From: Roseomonas gilardii subsp. gilardii
GTDB taxonomy: Bacteria; Pseudomonadota; Alphaproteobacteria; Acetobacterales; Acetobacteraceae
DNA length: 64,000 nucleotides
Assembly: GCF_023078375.1 (NCBI RefSeq)
Contig: NZ_CP095554.1
Coordinates: forward strand, 2,468,501 to 2,532,500
Direction of reading: 5' to 3'
Position 1 is the stretch's first letter; every line of letters begins with the position of its first letter. The notes under the pieces were generated by a model. It searched no databases and was not told the DNA's origin. It saw only the letters and a list, made by a program, of their open reading frames with translations. The translations under genes and the position numbers were made by a program. Positions 50,319 to 60,160 of the stretch are shown in pieces.

Positions 50319-51708
50319 CCGGTCCCCCCAGGGGCGCCGGCCGGAGCGCGTCCAGCGGCACCGCCTCCGCCATGGCGAGGTAGCCGGCCCGGTTCGGGTG
50401 CAGGCCGTCGCCCGCACCGCCCACGGTGCTGCCCGGCACCATGCCGGGCCGCAGCCCACCCGTGGCCGGGTCCAGCGTGGCCCGGTCGAAATCCGCCACC
50501 GCGTCGAACAGGCCGGCATGCCGGATGGCCTCGTTGACCGCCCGCCGCCGCGCATCCTGCTCCGCGCCGCCATGGGCGGGGTTGGTGCTGGCCAGGGCCG
50601 GGGTCAGCGTCGCGCCCACCAGCCGCAGGCCGGGAAGGCCGGCCCGCAGCCGCCGGGCGCCCTCCCGCATCCCCGCCAGCACCGCCTCCGGCGCGACACC
50701 GTTGCCCCGCGCCAGGTCGTTGATCCCCAGCGCCCAGATCACCGCGCGCACGCCGGACAGGCGGATCACATCCCGCTCCAGCCGTTCCAGCCCCGGCGGC
50801 CCGCCGGGGCCGTGGCCCTCCGGCCCCAGGATGCGGTTGCCGTTGATCCCGGCATTCACCACGGAAACCGGCCCGCCCTGCGCGGCGCCCAGGCGGCGGG
50901 CCAGCACATCCGGCCAGCGGTCATCGCCATTCAGCGTGGCGCCCACGCCGTCCGTGATGGAATCGCCCAATGCGACCACCACGGGCAGGCCGGGCGGGGC
51001 CTGCATGTCCACCGCGTCGAGGAAGAACCAGGAGGTGGTGGGGAAGGGAAAGCCGCCCTCCTCCTCCCGCTCCCCCAGCGGCCCGCTCCCCGGCGCGGAA
51101 AGATAGGAGGTCTGGAGCGCCGTGGCATGCCAGGTCATCGGCCCGCTCGGCCCGGCGATGTGGAAGGACACGGCCAGCTTCCGCCCGTCCAGCAGGGCGG
51201 GTGGCGGATCGGCGAAGGGCAGGGGCACCGGATCGGACCAGACCTCCCCGCCCGGCGGGACCGAGACGCGCCGCCCGGCCCCGAAGCGCACCGGCCGGTT
51301 GCTGCCGTTCAAGAGCGCCGCACCCCCGGCCTGCACCCCCACCCAGGCATCGCCGATCGCCAGCGCCCGGGTGCCGAAGGCATTCGAGAAGCGCAGCCGC
51401 AGGCGCGGCCCCCAGAAACACGGGCGCAGCACCATGCGGAAGCTCTGGTCCCGGGCACCCCCGGCCGGGTCCGGCAGGCTGCTCCCCTGGTCCGGCTGGG
51501 CGGAGGTGAAGCCCACGGGATAGGGCCCCTGCGCCGAGGCGGCCCAGGCTGTGGCCCAATCCGTGGACCAACCCGGGGACCAACCCGGCGCAGCCTGCGC
51601 GGCAGCGGGCCGGGCCACGGAGGCCAGGGCCATGGCGGGCAGGCTCCGCAACAACCCGCGCCGCCGCGGAGGCGGCAGGGAAAGACGGTCCTGTCCCGGA
51701 TCGGTCAT
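50305..51708 (-). CDS. Secreted SGNH/GDSL-type hydrolase
   Basis: 467 residues from ATG 51708, which has GAAGG at good spacing; an ATG five codons earlier is also possible. A twin-arginine-like signal (RRRGLLRSLPAMALASVARP) precedes the mature protein. A beta-rich domain covers about 60-230. The SGNH domain follows with VVVALGDSITDGV (block I), NAGINGN, WALGINDL and DGLHPNRAGY, with the catalytic Asp and His. Such enzymes remove acyl groups from carbohydrates or esters; the substrate is unknown. Confidence 0.85.
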   Translation of the reverse strand: MTDPGQDRLSLPPPRRRGLLRSLPAMALASVARPAAAQAAPGWSPGWSTDWATAWAASAQGPYPVGFTSAQPDQGSSLPDPAGGARDQSFRMVLRPCFWGPRLRLRFSNAFGTRALAIGDAWVGVQAGGAALLNGSNRPVRFGAGRRVSVPPGGEVWSDPVPLPFADPPPALLDGRKLAVSFHIAGPSGPMTWHATALQTSYLSAPGSGPLGEREEEGGFPFPTTSWFFLDAVDMQAPPGLPVVVALGDSITDGVGATLNGDDRWPDVLARRLGAAQGGPVSVVNAGINGNRILGPEGHGPGGPPGLERLERDVIRLSGVRAVIWALGINDLARGNGVAPEAVLAGMREGARRLRAGLPGLRLVGATLTPALASTNPAHGGAEQDARRRAVNEAIRHAGLFDAVADFDRATLDPATGGLRPGMVPGSTVGGAGDGLHPNRAGYLAMAEAVPLDALRPAPLGGPVSPR

Positions 51709-51752
51709 ACCGCAGCCTTCCATCCCGGGCGGCGAGCGGCAAGCCGGGCGGA

Positions 51753-52535
51753 TCAGCCCGCGCGGCCCAGGCAGGCCGCCAGCAGGCTCAACACCAGGGC
51801 CTCAGCCAGTTGCTCGCAGGCACCCAGTACATCCCCCGTATGGCCGCCCACCTGCCGGCAGGCCAGCCGCGCCATGCCCAGCGCGGCAAGGCCCGCCAGG
51901 AGGACGCCGCCCAGCGCCACCGGCAGCGGCAGCAGCACCAGCCCCGGCAGCGCCGCCAGCGCCCCGCCGCCCGCCAGCAGCCCGGCACCGGGCCGCCCGA
52001 GCAGCGCCGCCAGCCCGTCCGGCCGCGCGGGCGGTGCCAGGGCGAGCACGCCCAGGATCGCGCCCCGCCCCAGCGCCCCGCTCACCACGAGCGACGCCGC
52101 CAGTGCCCCAGGCCCCGGCATCGCCGCCAGAGCGAGACCCCGGATGCCGAGCGACAGGATCAGGGCCAGCACCCCGTAGCTGCCGATCCGGCTGTCGCGC
52201 ATGATCTCCAGCTTGCGCGCCCGGTCGCGCCCGCCGCCGAAGCCATCGGCGGTGTCCGCCAGCCCGTCCTCATGCAGCGCCCCGGTCAGCAGCAGCAGCG
52301 CCGCCAGCGCCCAGGCCGCCGCGAGCCCGCCCGGCAGCCCCAGCCACAGCCCCAGCGCCCCTGCCAGACCGCCCGGCAGCCCCACCAGCGCGCCGACCAC
52401 CGGATAGGCCCAGACGCCGCCGGCCAGCCCGCCCGTCCAGCCCTTCCGCGCCAGGGCGCCGACTGGCAGGCGGGTCAGCACCATGGCGGCGCCCACCAGA
52501 TCGTCCCGCAGCCGCCCGGCGAGGCGGCGGATCAC
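51753..52535 (-). CDS. cobS: Adenosylcobinamide-GDP ribazoletransferase
   Basis: 260 residues. MVLTRLPVG near the start, then [30 protein letters not shown], the conserved acidic metal-binding block, and several hydrophobic segments. The membrane enzyme joins alpha-ribazole to adenosylcobinamide-GDP in the last step of cobalamin synthesis. It overlaps the cobT stop by four bases (ATGA). Confidence 0.92.
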   Translation of the reverse strand: MIRRLAGRLRDDLVGAAMVLTRLPVGALARKGWTGGLAGGVWAYPVVGALVGLPGGLAGALGLWLGLPGGLAAAWALAALLLLTGALHEDGLADTADGFGGGRDRARKLEIMRDSRIGSYGVLALILSLGIRGLALAAMPGPGALAASLVVSGALGRGAILGVLALAPPARPDGLAALLGRPGAGLLAGGGALAALPGLVLLPLPVALGGVLLAGLAALGMARLACRQVGGHTGDVLGACEQLAEALVLSLLAACLGRAG

Positions 52536-53551
52536 GCCTCGCGGCCCGAGACCCCGGCCTCGGCGAAGGTGGCCATCCCCGCATGGCAGGCGAGGGCGGC
52601 GCGCAGCAGCGGCACGGCCAAAGCAGCGCCGGAACCCTCGCCCAGCCGCAGGCCGAGATCAAGCAGTGGCTCCATCCCCAGCGCGGCGAGCAGCGTGGCG
52701 CAGCCGGATTCCGCGGAACGGTGCGCCGCCCGGGCATGGTCCAGCCCATCGCCTCGCAGCCGGGCCAGCGGCGCCACGGCGGCGAGGCAGACATAGCCGT
52801 CCAGCAGCACCGGCACGCCCCGCTGCCGTGCGGCCAGCGCGGCGCCGAGCATGGCCGCCATCTCCCGCCCGCCCAGCAGCCGGGCCGCGAGCAGTGGGTT
52901 CTCCCGCGCCTCCGGGTGGCGGGCCAGGGCGGCATCCACGGCGGCGCGCTTGCGGGCGAGGCCGGCATCGTCCACCCCCGTGCCGCGCCCGGCCCAGCGA
53001 TGCCCCCCGCCGCCGAACAGCGCGGCGGACAGGGCGGCGGCGGCGGTGGTATTGCCGATGCCCATCTCGCCCAGGCAGAGCAGCTCCGTGCCCGGCCGCA
53101 GCGCGGCATGCCCTTTGGCGACGGTGGCGAGGAAATCGCCCTCCTCCATGGCCGGCTCCTCGGTGAAATCCCCCGTCGGCCTGTCGAGCGCCAGCGGCAC
53201 CACCCGCAACTCCGCCCCGGCCAGCCGCGCGAGCTGGTTGATGGCCGCACCCCCCGCCGCATAGTTCGCCACCATCTGCGCCGTCACCGAGGGCGGATAG
53301 GGCGAGACGCCGCGCGCCACCACGCCGTGATTGCCCGCGAAGACCAGAACCTCCACCCGGCCGAGCTCCGGCATGGCGCGCCGCTGCCAGCGCGCCATCC
53401 AGGCGGCCAGTTCCTCCAGCCGCCCGAGGCTGCCCGGCGGCTTGGTGAGCTGCGCCTGCCGCGCGGCCACCGCCCCGGCGGCGGCCTCGTCGCCCCCGGG
53501 CAGGTCCAGGCAGGCGGCGCGAAGGGAATCCAGGGTCGTGAAACCGGTCAT
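52532..53551 (-). CDS. cobT: Nicotinate-nucleotide-dimethylbenzimidazole phosphoribosyltransferase
   Basis: 339 residues. [37 protein letters not shown], and the later [18 protein letters not shown] with the phosphate-binding segment define CobT. The enzyme makes alpha-ribazole phosphate from dimethylbenzimidazole and nicotinate mononucleotide. It overlaps cobS by ATGA and is one base after the cobB stop, so the three are one operon. Confidence 0.95.
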   Translation of the reverse strand: MTGFTTLDSLRAACLDLPGGDEAAAGAVAARQAQLTKPPGSLGRLEELAAWMARWQRRAMPELGRVEVLVFAGNHGVVARGVSPYPPSVTAQMVANYAAGGAAINQLARLAGAELRVVPLALDRPTGDFTEEPAMEEGDFLATVAKGHAALRPGTELLCLGEMGIGNTTAAAALSAALFGGGGHRWAGRGTGVDDAGLARKRAAVDAALARHPEARENPLLAARLLGGREMAAMLGAALAARQRGVPVLLDGYVCLAAVAPLARLRGDGLDHARAAHRSAESGCATLLAALGMEPLLDLGLRLGEGSGAALAVPLLRAALACHAGMATFAEAGVSGREA

Positions 53552-53552
53552 G

Positions 53553-54874
53553 TCATCCGTCGTCGCGGGCGATGGCGTGGAAGAAGCTGCCGCTGACCCG
53601 TCCCCGCCGCGCCCCGGAGGGCGGCAGCGGCTGGCCGAGCCCGTCGGTCAGGCTGGCGAAAGGCGCGTCGGCGCCAGGGTCGTCCACTGTGGCATAGTGG
53701 AACTCATGCCCGCGCAGCACCGTCCCGGCGGGGCCGAGCGGCCCATCCGCCAGCAGCCTGGCGCGGCGGTAGCCGAGATTCATCCGCCGCTTCGCGAAGC
53801 TGGTGCGGTGCCCGAGCAGCCCCGCCATGGCATGCCACCCGCCCGCCGCATCCCGCAGCGCCTCGCCCAGCACCATGAAGCCGCCGCACTCGCCATGCAC
53901 GGGATGCGCTTCGGCGAAGCGCCGCAGCCCCTCGCGGAACCGCGTGGCGGCGGCCAGGGCAGGGGCGTGCAGCTCCGGATAGCCCCCCGGCAGCCAGCAG
54001 GCGTCGCAATCCCCCGGCGGCGCCTCGTCGGCCAGGGGGAAAAGGGCCGGATCTCCGCCCCCGCCGCCCGCCAGCCGTCGAGCAGATGCGGATAGGCGAA
54101 GGAGAAGGCGGCATCCCGCGCCAGGGCGATGCGCTGCCCCGGCGGCGGCAGGGCCGGGGCAACCACCGCCTCCCCGGCGTCCAGCGGCGCGGCCAGCAAC
54201 AGGATGCCATCGAGGTCCAGCGCCCCGCCCAGCTCCCGCAGCCGCTCCAGCAGCGCCGGCAGCGTGCCCAGCTCCTGCGCCTGGACGAGGCCGAGATGCC
54301 GTTCCGGCAGGGCGATCGCGGTCTCCCGCATCAGGCAGCCCAGCACCGGCAGCCCGGTTTCCGTCATCTCCGCCTCCACCCCCGCCCGGTGCCGCGCGCT
54401 GGCGACGCGGTTCAGCACCACCCCCGCCACCCGCACTCCCGGCCGGTGCAGGGCGAAGCCCCGCGCCACCGCCGCCGCCGATTGCGACTGCCCCGACACA
54501 TCCAGCACCAGCAGCACCGGCAGCCCCAGCGCCTCCGCCAGGTCGCCGCCGCTGCCCCGCCGCCCCGGCGGGCTGAGCGGCGAGGGCGCCAGCCCGTCGA
54601 ACAGCCCCATTGAGGCCTCCACCAGCAGCAGCTCCGCCCCGCGCCCGGCCCGCGCCGCCATCCCCCGCAGCACCGGCGCTGGCATGGCCCAACTGTCCAG
54701 GTTGGGCGAAGGCCGCCCCGTCACCGCCTCATGAAAGGCCGGGTCGATATAGTCCGGCCCCGACTTCGCCGCCCGCACCGCCACGCCCCGCGCCCGCCAC
54801 GCCGCCAGCAACGCCAGCGCCACCGTCGTCTTGCCGGACCCCGAGCGCGGCGCCGCCAGGATCAGGCCCTTCAT
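53553..54874 (-). pseudogene. cobB: Cobyrinate a,c-diamide synthase, frameshifted in this sequence
   Basis: The N-terminal part (MKGLILAAPRSGSGKTTVAL, P-loop GSGKTT, and KSGPDYIDPAFHEAVTG) is in one frame. The glutaminase part (WLPGGYPELHAPALA, HGECGGFMVLGEAL with the catalytic cysteine, and GHEFHYAT) is in another. They join if the five-G run at 54035-54039 held six, giving RPFSPLADEAPPGDCDACWL. The enzyme amidates two side chains of hydrogenobyrinic acid using glutamine and ATP. It is first of cobB-cobT-cobS, divergent from cbiD. Also called CbiA. Probably intact in the cell. Confidence 0.88.
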
Positions 54875-54889
54875 GGCGAAGAGGCCTGA

Positions 54890-55130
54890 TGATCGGGCCG
54901 TTGGACCGGGAGGCTCTGCCTCCCGGACCCTCCGCTCAGGGGCACAGTGTGCCCCCGAGACCCCGCCATGAGCGCTCCGCGAGGAGGGGGTGATGGCCGC
55001 CGCCGTACCAATGGCGACCGGTATCCCGATCCCCCTCCTCGCGGAGCGCTCACAGGGTTCCCAGGGACTAACGTCCCTGGGCGGGGTGTCCAGAGGGGCA
55101 GAGCCCCTCTGGCCCTGGCCCGAACCAACA
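54890..55130. repeat. Composite palindromic intergenic element
   Basis: The gap between divergent cobB and cbiD holds several hairpins. GGGAGGC/GCCTCCC is at about 54908-54924, GGGGCACA/TGTGCCCC at about 54939-54955, CCCAGGGAC/GTCCCTGGG at about 55060-55081, and AGAGGGGC/GCCCCTCT at about 55092-55110. A perfect 21-bp inverted repeat (54970-54990 and 55031-55051) lies in the middle. The units resemble those at 24426-24783. It must also contain promoters for the two divergent cobalamin operons. No B12-box (GCCACTG) was found, so a cobalamin riboswitch is not supported. Confidence 0.65.
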
Positions 55131-55143
55131 GGACCACCGTGCC

Positions 55144-56286
55144 ATGACAGGCACCGGGGCCGGGCCTATGCTGGGGGGTGTGCAGACGGAGCGTCCCTTG
55201 CGCCGGGGCTGGACCACGGGGGCCTGTGCCACGGCGGCGGCGAAGGCGGCCTTCACGGCCCTGCGGACCGGCGAATTCCCCGATCCCGTGACCATCCGCC
55301 TGCCGCGCGGAGAGGAACCCGGCTTCGCGCTCGCGGAGCAGGCGCTGGGGGAGGGCTGGGCCTCGGCGGGCGTGGTCAAGGATGCGGGCGACGACCCGGA
55401 CGTGACGCATGGGGCGCTGATCCGCGCCACGGTGCGGCGGGGGGAGGCGGGGAGCGGGCTGCGCTTCCGCGCCGGGCCGGGGGTCGGGGTGGTGACGCGG
55501 CCCGGCCTGCCGCTGCCGGTGGGCGAGCCCGCCATCAACCCGGTGCCGCGCCGGATGATCGCCGAGGCGCTGGCGGAAGGGGGCAAGGAGCCCGATCTGG
55601 AGGTGGAAATCGCCGTGCCGGGCGGCGAGGCCCTGGCGCAGCGGACGCTGAACCCGCGCCTGGGCATCCTGGGCGGCATCTCGATCCTGGGCACGACCGG
55701 GGTGGTGGTGCCCTATTCCTGCTCGGCCTGGATCCATTCCATCCATCGCGGCATCGACGTGGCACGGGCCATGGGGCTGGACCACGTCGCCGGCGCCACC
55801 GGCAGCGCCTCCGAGGATGCCGTCCGGCGCCTGCACGGGTTGCCGGAACAGGCGCTGATCGACATGGGCGACTTCGTCGGCGGGATGCTGAAATACCTGC
55901 GCGCGCATCCGGTGCCGCGCGTCACCGTGGCGGGCGGCTTGGCGAAGATGACCAAGCTGGCCCAGGGGCGGCTGGACCTGCATTCCAAACGCGGCGCAGC
56001 CGATCTGGAGGCGCTCGCCACCCTGGCGCGGGAAGGCGGCGTGCCGGAACCCGTGGCGGCGCGCATCGCCGCGGCCAATACCGTGGCCGAGGGCTTCGCC
56101 CTGGCGGCGGAGGCCGGGGTCCCGCTGGGCGAGGCGGTGGCGCTGCGGGCCTGGGAAACAGCGGCGCATGTGCTGCTCGGCGCGCCCTCGATGCTGGAAC
56201 TCGTGGTCTTCGACCGGGAGGGCCGGCTGCTGGGCCGGGCGCCCTTCCGTCACGTCTCGCCGCCTTCCGCCCCGGTGGCGGCCTGA
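55144..56286 (+). CDS. cbiD: Cobalt-precorrin-5B (C1)-methyltransferase-type protein CbiD
   Basis: 380 residues. [20 protein letters not shown] at 20-39 and [16 protein letters not shown] define CbiD, with [15 protein letters not shown] following. The C-terminal part includes [20 protein letters not shown]. CbiD methylates C1 in the anaerobic pathway; here it sits among aerobic genes in the place where CobF would be expected. It is a single rightward gene whose end overlaps cobM by 37 bases. ATG 55168 is an alternative start. Confidence 0.92.
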   Translation: MTGTGAGPMLGGVQTERPLRRGWTTGACATAAAKAAFTALRTGEFPDPVTIRLPRGEEPGFALAEQALGEGWASAGVVKDAGDDPDVTHGALIRATVRRGEAGSGLRFRAGPGVGVVTRPGLPLPVGEPAINPVPRRMIAEALAEGGKEPDLEVEIAVPGGEALAQRTLNPRLGILGGISILGTTGVVVPYSCSAWIHSIHRGIDVARAMGLDHVAGATGSASEDAVRRLHGLPEQALIDMGDFVGGMLKYLRAHPVPRVTVAGGLAKMTKLAQGRLDLHSKRGAADLEALATLAREGGVPEPVAARIAAANTVAEGFALAAEAGVPLGEAVALRAWETAAHVLLGAPSMLELVVFDREGRLLGRAPFRHVSPPSAPVAA

Positions 56287-57062
56287 GGGCCGCCCCCGCC
56301 CCGGAAGCGGCGGCGGTAGTCGGGGCTGTAGAGCGCGCTTTCGCGGAACCCCTCCGCGGCCCCGAGGTCGATACCGATGGCCGGGCCGACCAGCACCAGC
56401 GCGGTGCGTTCCGCCGGGGCCTCGGCCAGTTGCGCGGCGATGGTGGCCAGCGTGCCGCGCAGGATGCGCTCGTCCGGCCAGCTCGCCCGCACCACCACCG
56501 CCACGGGACAGTCCGGGCCATGGAGCGGGGTGAGCGTCTCCACGATCCGCCCGATGGCATGGATGGCGAGGTGGATGGCCAGCGTCGCGCCGGTCGCGCC
56601 GAAGGCTTCCAGCGTCTCGCCCGCCGGCATGGCGGAGGCGCGGCCGGAAACGCGGGTCAGGACGACGCTCTGCGCCACCTCCGGCACGGTCAGCTCGCGC
56701 CCCAGCGCGGCGGCGGCGGCGGCGAAGGCGGGAACCCCCGGCGTCAGCGTATAGGGGATGCCGCGCGCCTCCAGCCGACGGAGCTGTTCCGCCAGGGCGC
56801 TGTAGATCGACAGGTCGCCGGAATGCAGCCGCGCGACATCCTGCCCCGCCGCCTGGGCGGCGACGTATTCGGCTTCGATCTCGTCCAGGCTCATCGGCGC
56901 CGTGTCCACCAGGCGGGCGCCGGGCGGGCAGTGCTCCAGCATGGCGGCGGGGACGATGGAGCCGGCATAGAGGCAGACCGGGCAACGGGCGAGGATGTCG
57001 CGGCCGCGCAGCGTCAGCAGGTCGGGCGCGCCGGGGCCGGCGCCGATGAAATGGACGGTCAT
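56250..57062 (-). CDS. cobM: Precorrin-4 C11-methyltransferase
   Basis: 270 residues from ATG 57062. [20 protein letters not shown] opens the SAM-binding uroporphyrinogen methylase fold; [25 protein letters not shown] and [15 protein letters not shown] are CobM/CbiF features. The enzyme adds a methyl group at C11 of precorrin-4. It overlaps cobE by ATGA, and its 3' end overlaps the opposing cbiD. Part of the cobL-cobE-cobM leftward operon. Confidence 0.94.
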   Translation of the reverse strand: MTVHFIGAGPGAPDLLTLRGRDILARCPVCLYAGSIVPAAMLEHCPPGARLVDTAPMSLDEIEAEYVAAQAAGQDVARLHSGDLSIYSALAEQLRRLEARGIPYTLTPGVPAFAAAAAALGRELTVPEVAQSVVLTRVSGRASAMPAGETLEAFGATGATLAIHLAIHAIGRIVETLTPLHGPDCPVAVVVRASWPDERILRGTLATIAAQLAEAPAERTALVLVGPAIGIDLGAAEGFRESALYSPDYRRRFRGGGGPQAATGAEGGET

Positions 57063-57436
57063 GCGGGTCCTGTCGCAAGGGCGCAGGTGGCGTTGGCGGA
57101 GGCGATGCGCGGCAGCACCAGGCGCCCGCCCGGCCCCGCCAGCGCGAGCGCGGCGGCCTCGGCCACGGAGGCCAGCCCCGTCGCGCGCAGGCTGGCCTCG
57201 GAACGGGTGGGGCAGCGGCTCTGCCCGGCCTCCAGCGCCACGCGCGGGATGAGGTGGAGCGGCAGGCCGAGGCGCCCGGCGGCCTCGCGCGGCCCATCCG
57301 CCCCGGCGCGGAAATCCGGGATGGCGAGCCGCATGGCCCGGCACCCGGCCAGCGCCTCGGCCCGGCGCAGCAGCGCCTCGATCTCCTCCGCCGCACAGAG
57401 CGGGCGGCAGCCGATGCCGGCGACGACCGCCGTCAT
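57059..57436 (-). CDS. cobE: Cobalamin biosynthesis protein CobE (CbiG C-terminal-like)
   Basis: 125 residues from ATG 57436. [20 protein letters not shown] is the standard CobE/CbiG-C opening. [33 protein letters not shown] is the other conserved stretch. CobE is an accessory protein of the aerobic pathway with a role linked to ring contraction or lower-ligand steps; its exact activity is unsettled. It is coupled by ATGA to both neighbours. Confidence 0.88.
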   Translation of the reverse strand: MTAVVAGIGCRPLCAAEEIEALLRRAEALAGCRAMRLAIPDFRAGADGPREAAGRLGLPLHLIPRVALEAGQSRCPTRSEASLRATGLASVAEAAALALAGPGGRLVLPRIASANATCALATGPA

Positions 57437-58641
57437 GGCTTCTCCGCCACCCATTGGGTGACGGTCATGGCGGGGCGGAAGCCGTGCATCCCCCCCAGCC
57501 GGTCCAGCCGCTCGACACCGAGCCGGATCAGCCTGCCGCCCCACCGGCCCAGCGCGGCGGCGAGGGCGGACTCGCCCTCCAGCGTCACCGCATTGGCCAC
57601 GATCCGCCCGCCGGGGCGCAGCGCCTCCCAGGCGGCGCCGAGCAGGCCCGGATGGCTCACCCCGCCGCCGATGAAGACGGCATCCGGCGTGGGCTGTCCC
57701 GCCAGCACCTCCGGGGCGCGGCCCTCCACGATCCGCAGGCCCGGCACGCCAAACAGCGCGGCATTGCCCGCGGCGCGGGCGGCGCGTTCGGGCCGGGCCT
57801 CGAAGCCGATGGCGCGGTTGGCCGGGTGGCGCAGCATCCACTCGATGCCGACGGAACCGGAACCGGCCCCGATATCCCAGAGCATCTCCCCCTGGCGCGG
57901 CGCGAGGCTGGACAGGGTGACGGCGCGGATCTCGCGCTTGGTGATCTGCCCGTCATGCCCGAAGCATTCGTCCGGCAGCCCGCCGGCGAGCGGCAGGACA
58001 CGGGCATCCGGACCGGCCACGACCTCCAGCGCCAGGAGGTTCAGCGGGTCGATCGCCCCGGGCAGGGGCTCATCGGCGCGGAAGCTCCGCTGGCGCTCGC
58101 GCGGGCCGCCCAGCGCTTCCAGCAGGTGCATCCGGGTGGAGCCGAAACCGTGCCGGCACAGGAATCCGGCCACCGCCCCGGGTGTGGCGGCATCGGCGGA
58201 CAGGACCAGCACCCGCGCCCCCGGCTGCAGCGCCGGACGCAGCGTTTCCAACGGGCGGCCGCAAAGGGACATGGTGGTGGCATCCTGCATCGCCCAGCCG
58301 AGCCGGGCGCAGGCCAGGGCCAGCGAGGACGGCGCCGGCAGGGCCAGGAACTCCTCCGGCGGAACCTGCCGCGCCAGGATGGCACCGACGCCGAACAGGA
58401 AGGGATCGCCCGAGGCCAGCACCGCGACGGGCCGCCCGCGCAGGGCCATCAGCTCCGGCCAGCTTTCCGCGAGCGGACTGCGCCAGGGATGCGCCGCACC
58501 CCGCATGAGCGGCGCCGCCAGGGCCAGGTGCCGCCGCCCGCCGAAGACATGCGCCGCGCCGGAAAGAAGCGTGCGGGCGGCGGGCGAAAGCCCCTCCACC
58601 CCATCCTCGCCGAGGCCGATGATGCTAAGCCAGCGCGCCAT
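57433..58641 (-). CDS. cobL: Precorrin-6Y C5,15-methyltransferase (decarboxylating)
   Basis: 402 residues from ATG 58641. The N-terminal half ([19 protein letters not shown], then [14 protein letters not shown]) is a CobL/CbiE methylase. The C-terminal half begins at about 215 with [16 protein letters not shown] and has [16 protein letters not shown], the CbiT-type SAM site. The enzyme adds methyls at C5 and C15 and removes an acetate carboxyl. Its start codon overlaps, on the other strand, the start codon of cobK. First of cobL-cobE-cobM. Confidence 0.95.
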   Translation of the reverse strand: MARWLSIIGLGEDGVEGLSPAARTLLSGAAHVFGGRRHLALAAPLMRGAAHPWRSPLAESWPELMALRGRPVAVLASGDPFLFGVGAILARQVPPEEFLALPAPSSLALACARLGWAMQDATTMSLCGRPLETLRPALQPGARVLVLSADAATPGAVAGFLCRHGFGSTRMHLLEALGGPRERQRSFRADEPLPGAIDPLNLLALEVVAGPDARVLPLAGGLPDECFGHDGQITKREIRAVTLSSLAPRQGEMLWDIGAGSGSVGIEWMLRHPANRAIGFEARPERAARAAGNAALFGVPGLRIVEGRAPEVLAGQPTPDAVFIGGGVSHPGLLGAAWEALRPGGRIVANAVTLEGESALAAALGRWGGRLIRLGVERLDRLGGMHGFRPAMTVTQWVAEKP

Positions 58642-59423
58642 GGAAGACCTTTCGCCGACACGCATCCTGCTCCTGGGCGGCAGCACCGAGGCTTCGGCGC
58701 TGGCCATCGTGCTGGCGGGCGACGAGCGCTTCGACGTGGTGCTCTCGCTGGCCGGCGCCACGCGCTCCCCCGTCCGCAGCCCGTGCCGGTGCGGCGCGGC
58801 GGCTTCGGCGGCGTGGCGGGGCTGGCGGCCTTCCTGCGGGCCGAGGCGGTGGACCTGCTGATCGACGCCACCCATCCCTTCGCGGCGCAGATGTCGCGCC
58901 ATGCCGTGGAGGCGGCGGAACTGACAGGCGTACCGCTGCTGCGGATCGAGCGCCCGGCCTGGGTCGCCGAAAAGGGCGACCGCTGGACCCCGGTGCCGGA
59001 CATGGAGGCCGTCACCCGCGCCCTGGGCGCGGCATCGCGCCGCGTGCTGCTCACCGTGGGGCAGAAGGAACTGGCACCCTTCCAGGCCGCGCCCTGGCAC
59101 CACTACGTGATCCGCAGCATCGACCCGCCGGACCCGGCCAGCCTGCCGCCCCGTGCCACCTTCCTGCCCGGCGCCGGGCCCTTCACCGTGGAGGCCGAGC
59201 GCCGCCTGCTGCGCGAACACGGGATCGAGGCGGTCGTCACCAAGAATTCCGGCGGCCTCGCGACGGTGGCCAAGCTGGAAGCGGCGCGGGAACTGGGCAT
59301 CCCGGTGGTGATGGTGTCGCGGCCCGCTTTGCCCCCCGCCGAAGCCGCCAGGGACAGCGATGGCGCCCTGCGCTGGGTCCTGGCCCATCACGGGGCGCCG
59401 CGGGGGCGCTGCGCGGCGCGTAG
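58640..59423 (+). pseudogene. cobK: Precorrin-6A reductase, two frame breaks in this sequence
   Basis: It starts at ATG 58640 ([20 protein letters not shown]) and breaks at the five-C run 58767-58771. With six Cs the frame gives TRSPRPQPVPVRRGGFGG and continues through DATHPFAAQMSRHAVEAAE, the NADPH and substrate region. The C-terminal half has VVTKNSGGLATVAKLEAARE. A second break at the five-G run 59402-59406 loses the natural TAG at 59421; with six Gs the protein ends RGALRGA. The enzyme reduces precorrin-6A with NADPH. Both breaks have the same form as the others in this window, so the gene is probably intact. Confidence 0.88.
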
Positions 59424-60160
59424 AGCCAGGGCCGCTCCCCTGGGCGTTCGATCAGCCGCGAAGCCTCGGTGCCGACCAGGACCAGGGTGCGCATATCGGC
59501 GCGGCCGGGATCGGCCCGCTCCAGCGGCACGATGTCGATGCGCTCCTCCGGCCGCGTCGCGGCGGTGGCGAAGACCACCGGCACCGTGCCGGGCAGCATG
59601 TCGCGCAACAGGTCCAGCGCCTGGCCGAGCTGCCAGGCACGCGCCCGGGAAACCGGGTTGTAGAGGGCGATGGCGAAGCCGGCCTCGACGGCGAGGCGCA
59701 GGCGCCGCTCGACCAGCGCCCAGGGCTTGAGGTTGTCGGAGAGCGAGATGGCGCAGAAATCATGCCCCAGCGGCGCGCCGACCCGGGCGGCCACGGCGAA
59801 CATGGCGGAAATGCCCGGGATCACCGCGATGTCCAGGCCACGCCATTCCGCGGGTCCGCCCTCCAGCGCCTCGAAGACCGCGCTGGCCATGCCGAAGACC
59901 CCGGCATCCCCGGCGGACACCACGGCCACGCGGGCGCCCCCGGCGGCGAGGGAGAGGGCGTGGCGGGCACGCTCCAGCTCCACGCGGTTGTCGGTGGCAT
60001 GGCGGGCGAGGCCGGGACGTTCCGGCACGCGGGCAACATAGGGGCCATAGCCGATCAGGTCGCTCGCCCCCTCCAGGGCGGCGGCGGCCTCCGGCACCAG
60101 GAGGTCCGGCGCGCCGGGGCCGAGGCCGATGACGCGCAGCCAGCCGGAACCGCCGCTCAT
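59237..60160 (-). CDS. cobJ: Precorrin-3B C17-methyltransferase (3' end probably misread)
   Basis: 307 residues as written, from ATG 60160 (MSGGSGWLRVIGLGPGAPDL). DLIGYGPYVARVPERPGLAR, VAVVSAGDAGVFGMA and IAVIPGISAMFAVAARVG are typical. The last 50 residues after LYAPRSAP have no CobJ character. With a sixth G in the run 59402-59406 a stop appears at 59388, giving the normal length of about 257. The same added base repairs convergent cobK. The enzyme methylates C17 and contracts the ring. Coupled to cobI by ATGA. Confidence 0.92.
   Translation of the reverse strand: MSGGSGWLRVIGLGPGAPDLLVPEAAAALEGASDLIGYGPYVARVPERPGLARHATDNRVELERARHALSLAAGGARVAVVSAGDAGVFGMASAVFEALEGGPAEWRGLDIAVIPGISAMFAVAARVGAPLGHDFCAISLSDNLKPWALVERRLRLAVEAGFAIALYNPVSRARAWQLGQALDLLRDMLPGTVPVVFATAATRPEERIDIVPLERADPGRADMRTLVLVGTEASRLIERPGERPWLYAPRSAPAAPRDGPGPSAGRHRCPWRLRRGAKRAATPSPPGCPVPAPLPAWPPSRGRRNSW

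Noticed and set aside
54875-55143. Cobalamin riboswitch before cbiD or cobB
   Set aside because: No GCCACTG-type B12 box was seen on either strand. The region is filled by palindromes instead.
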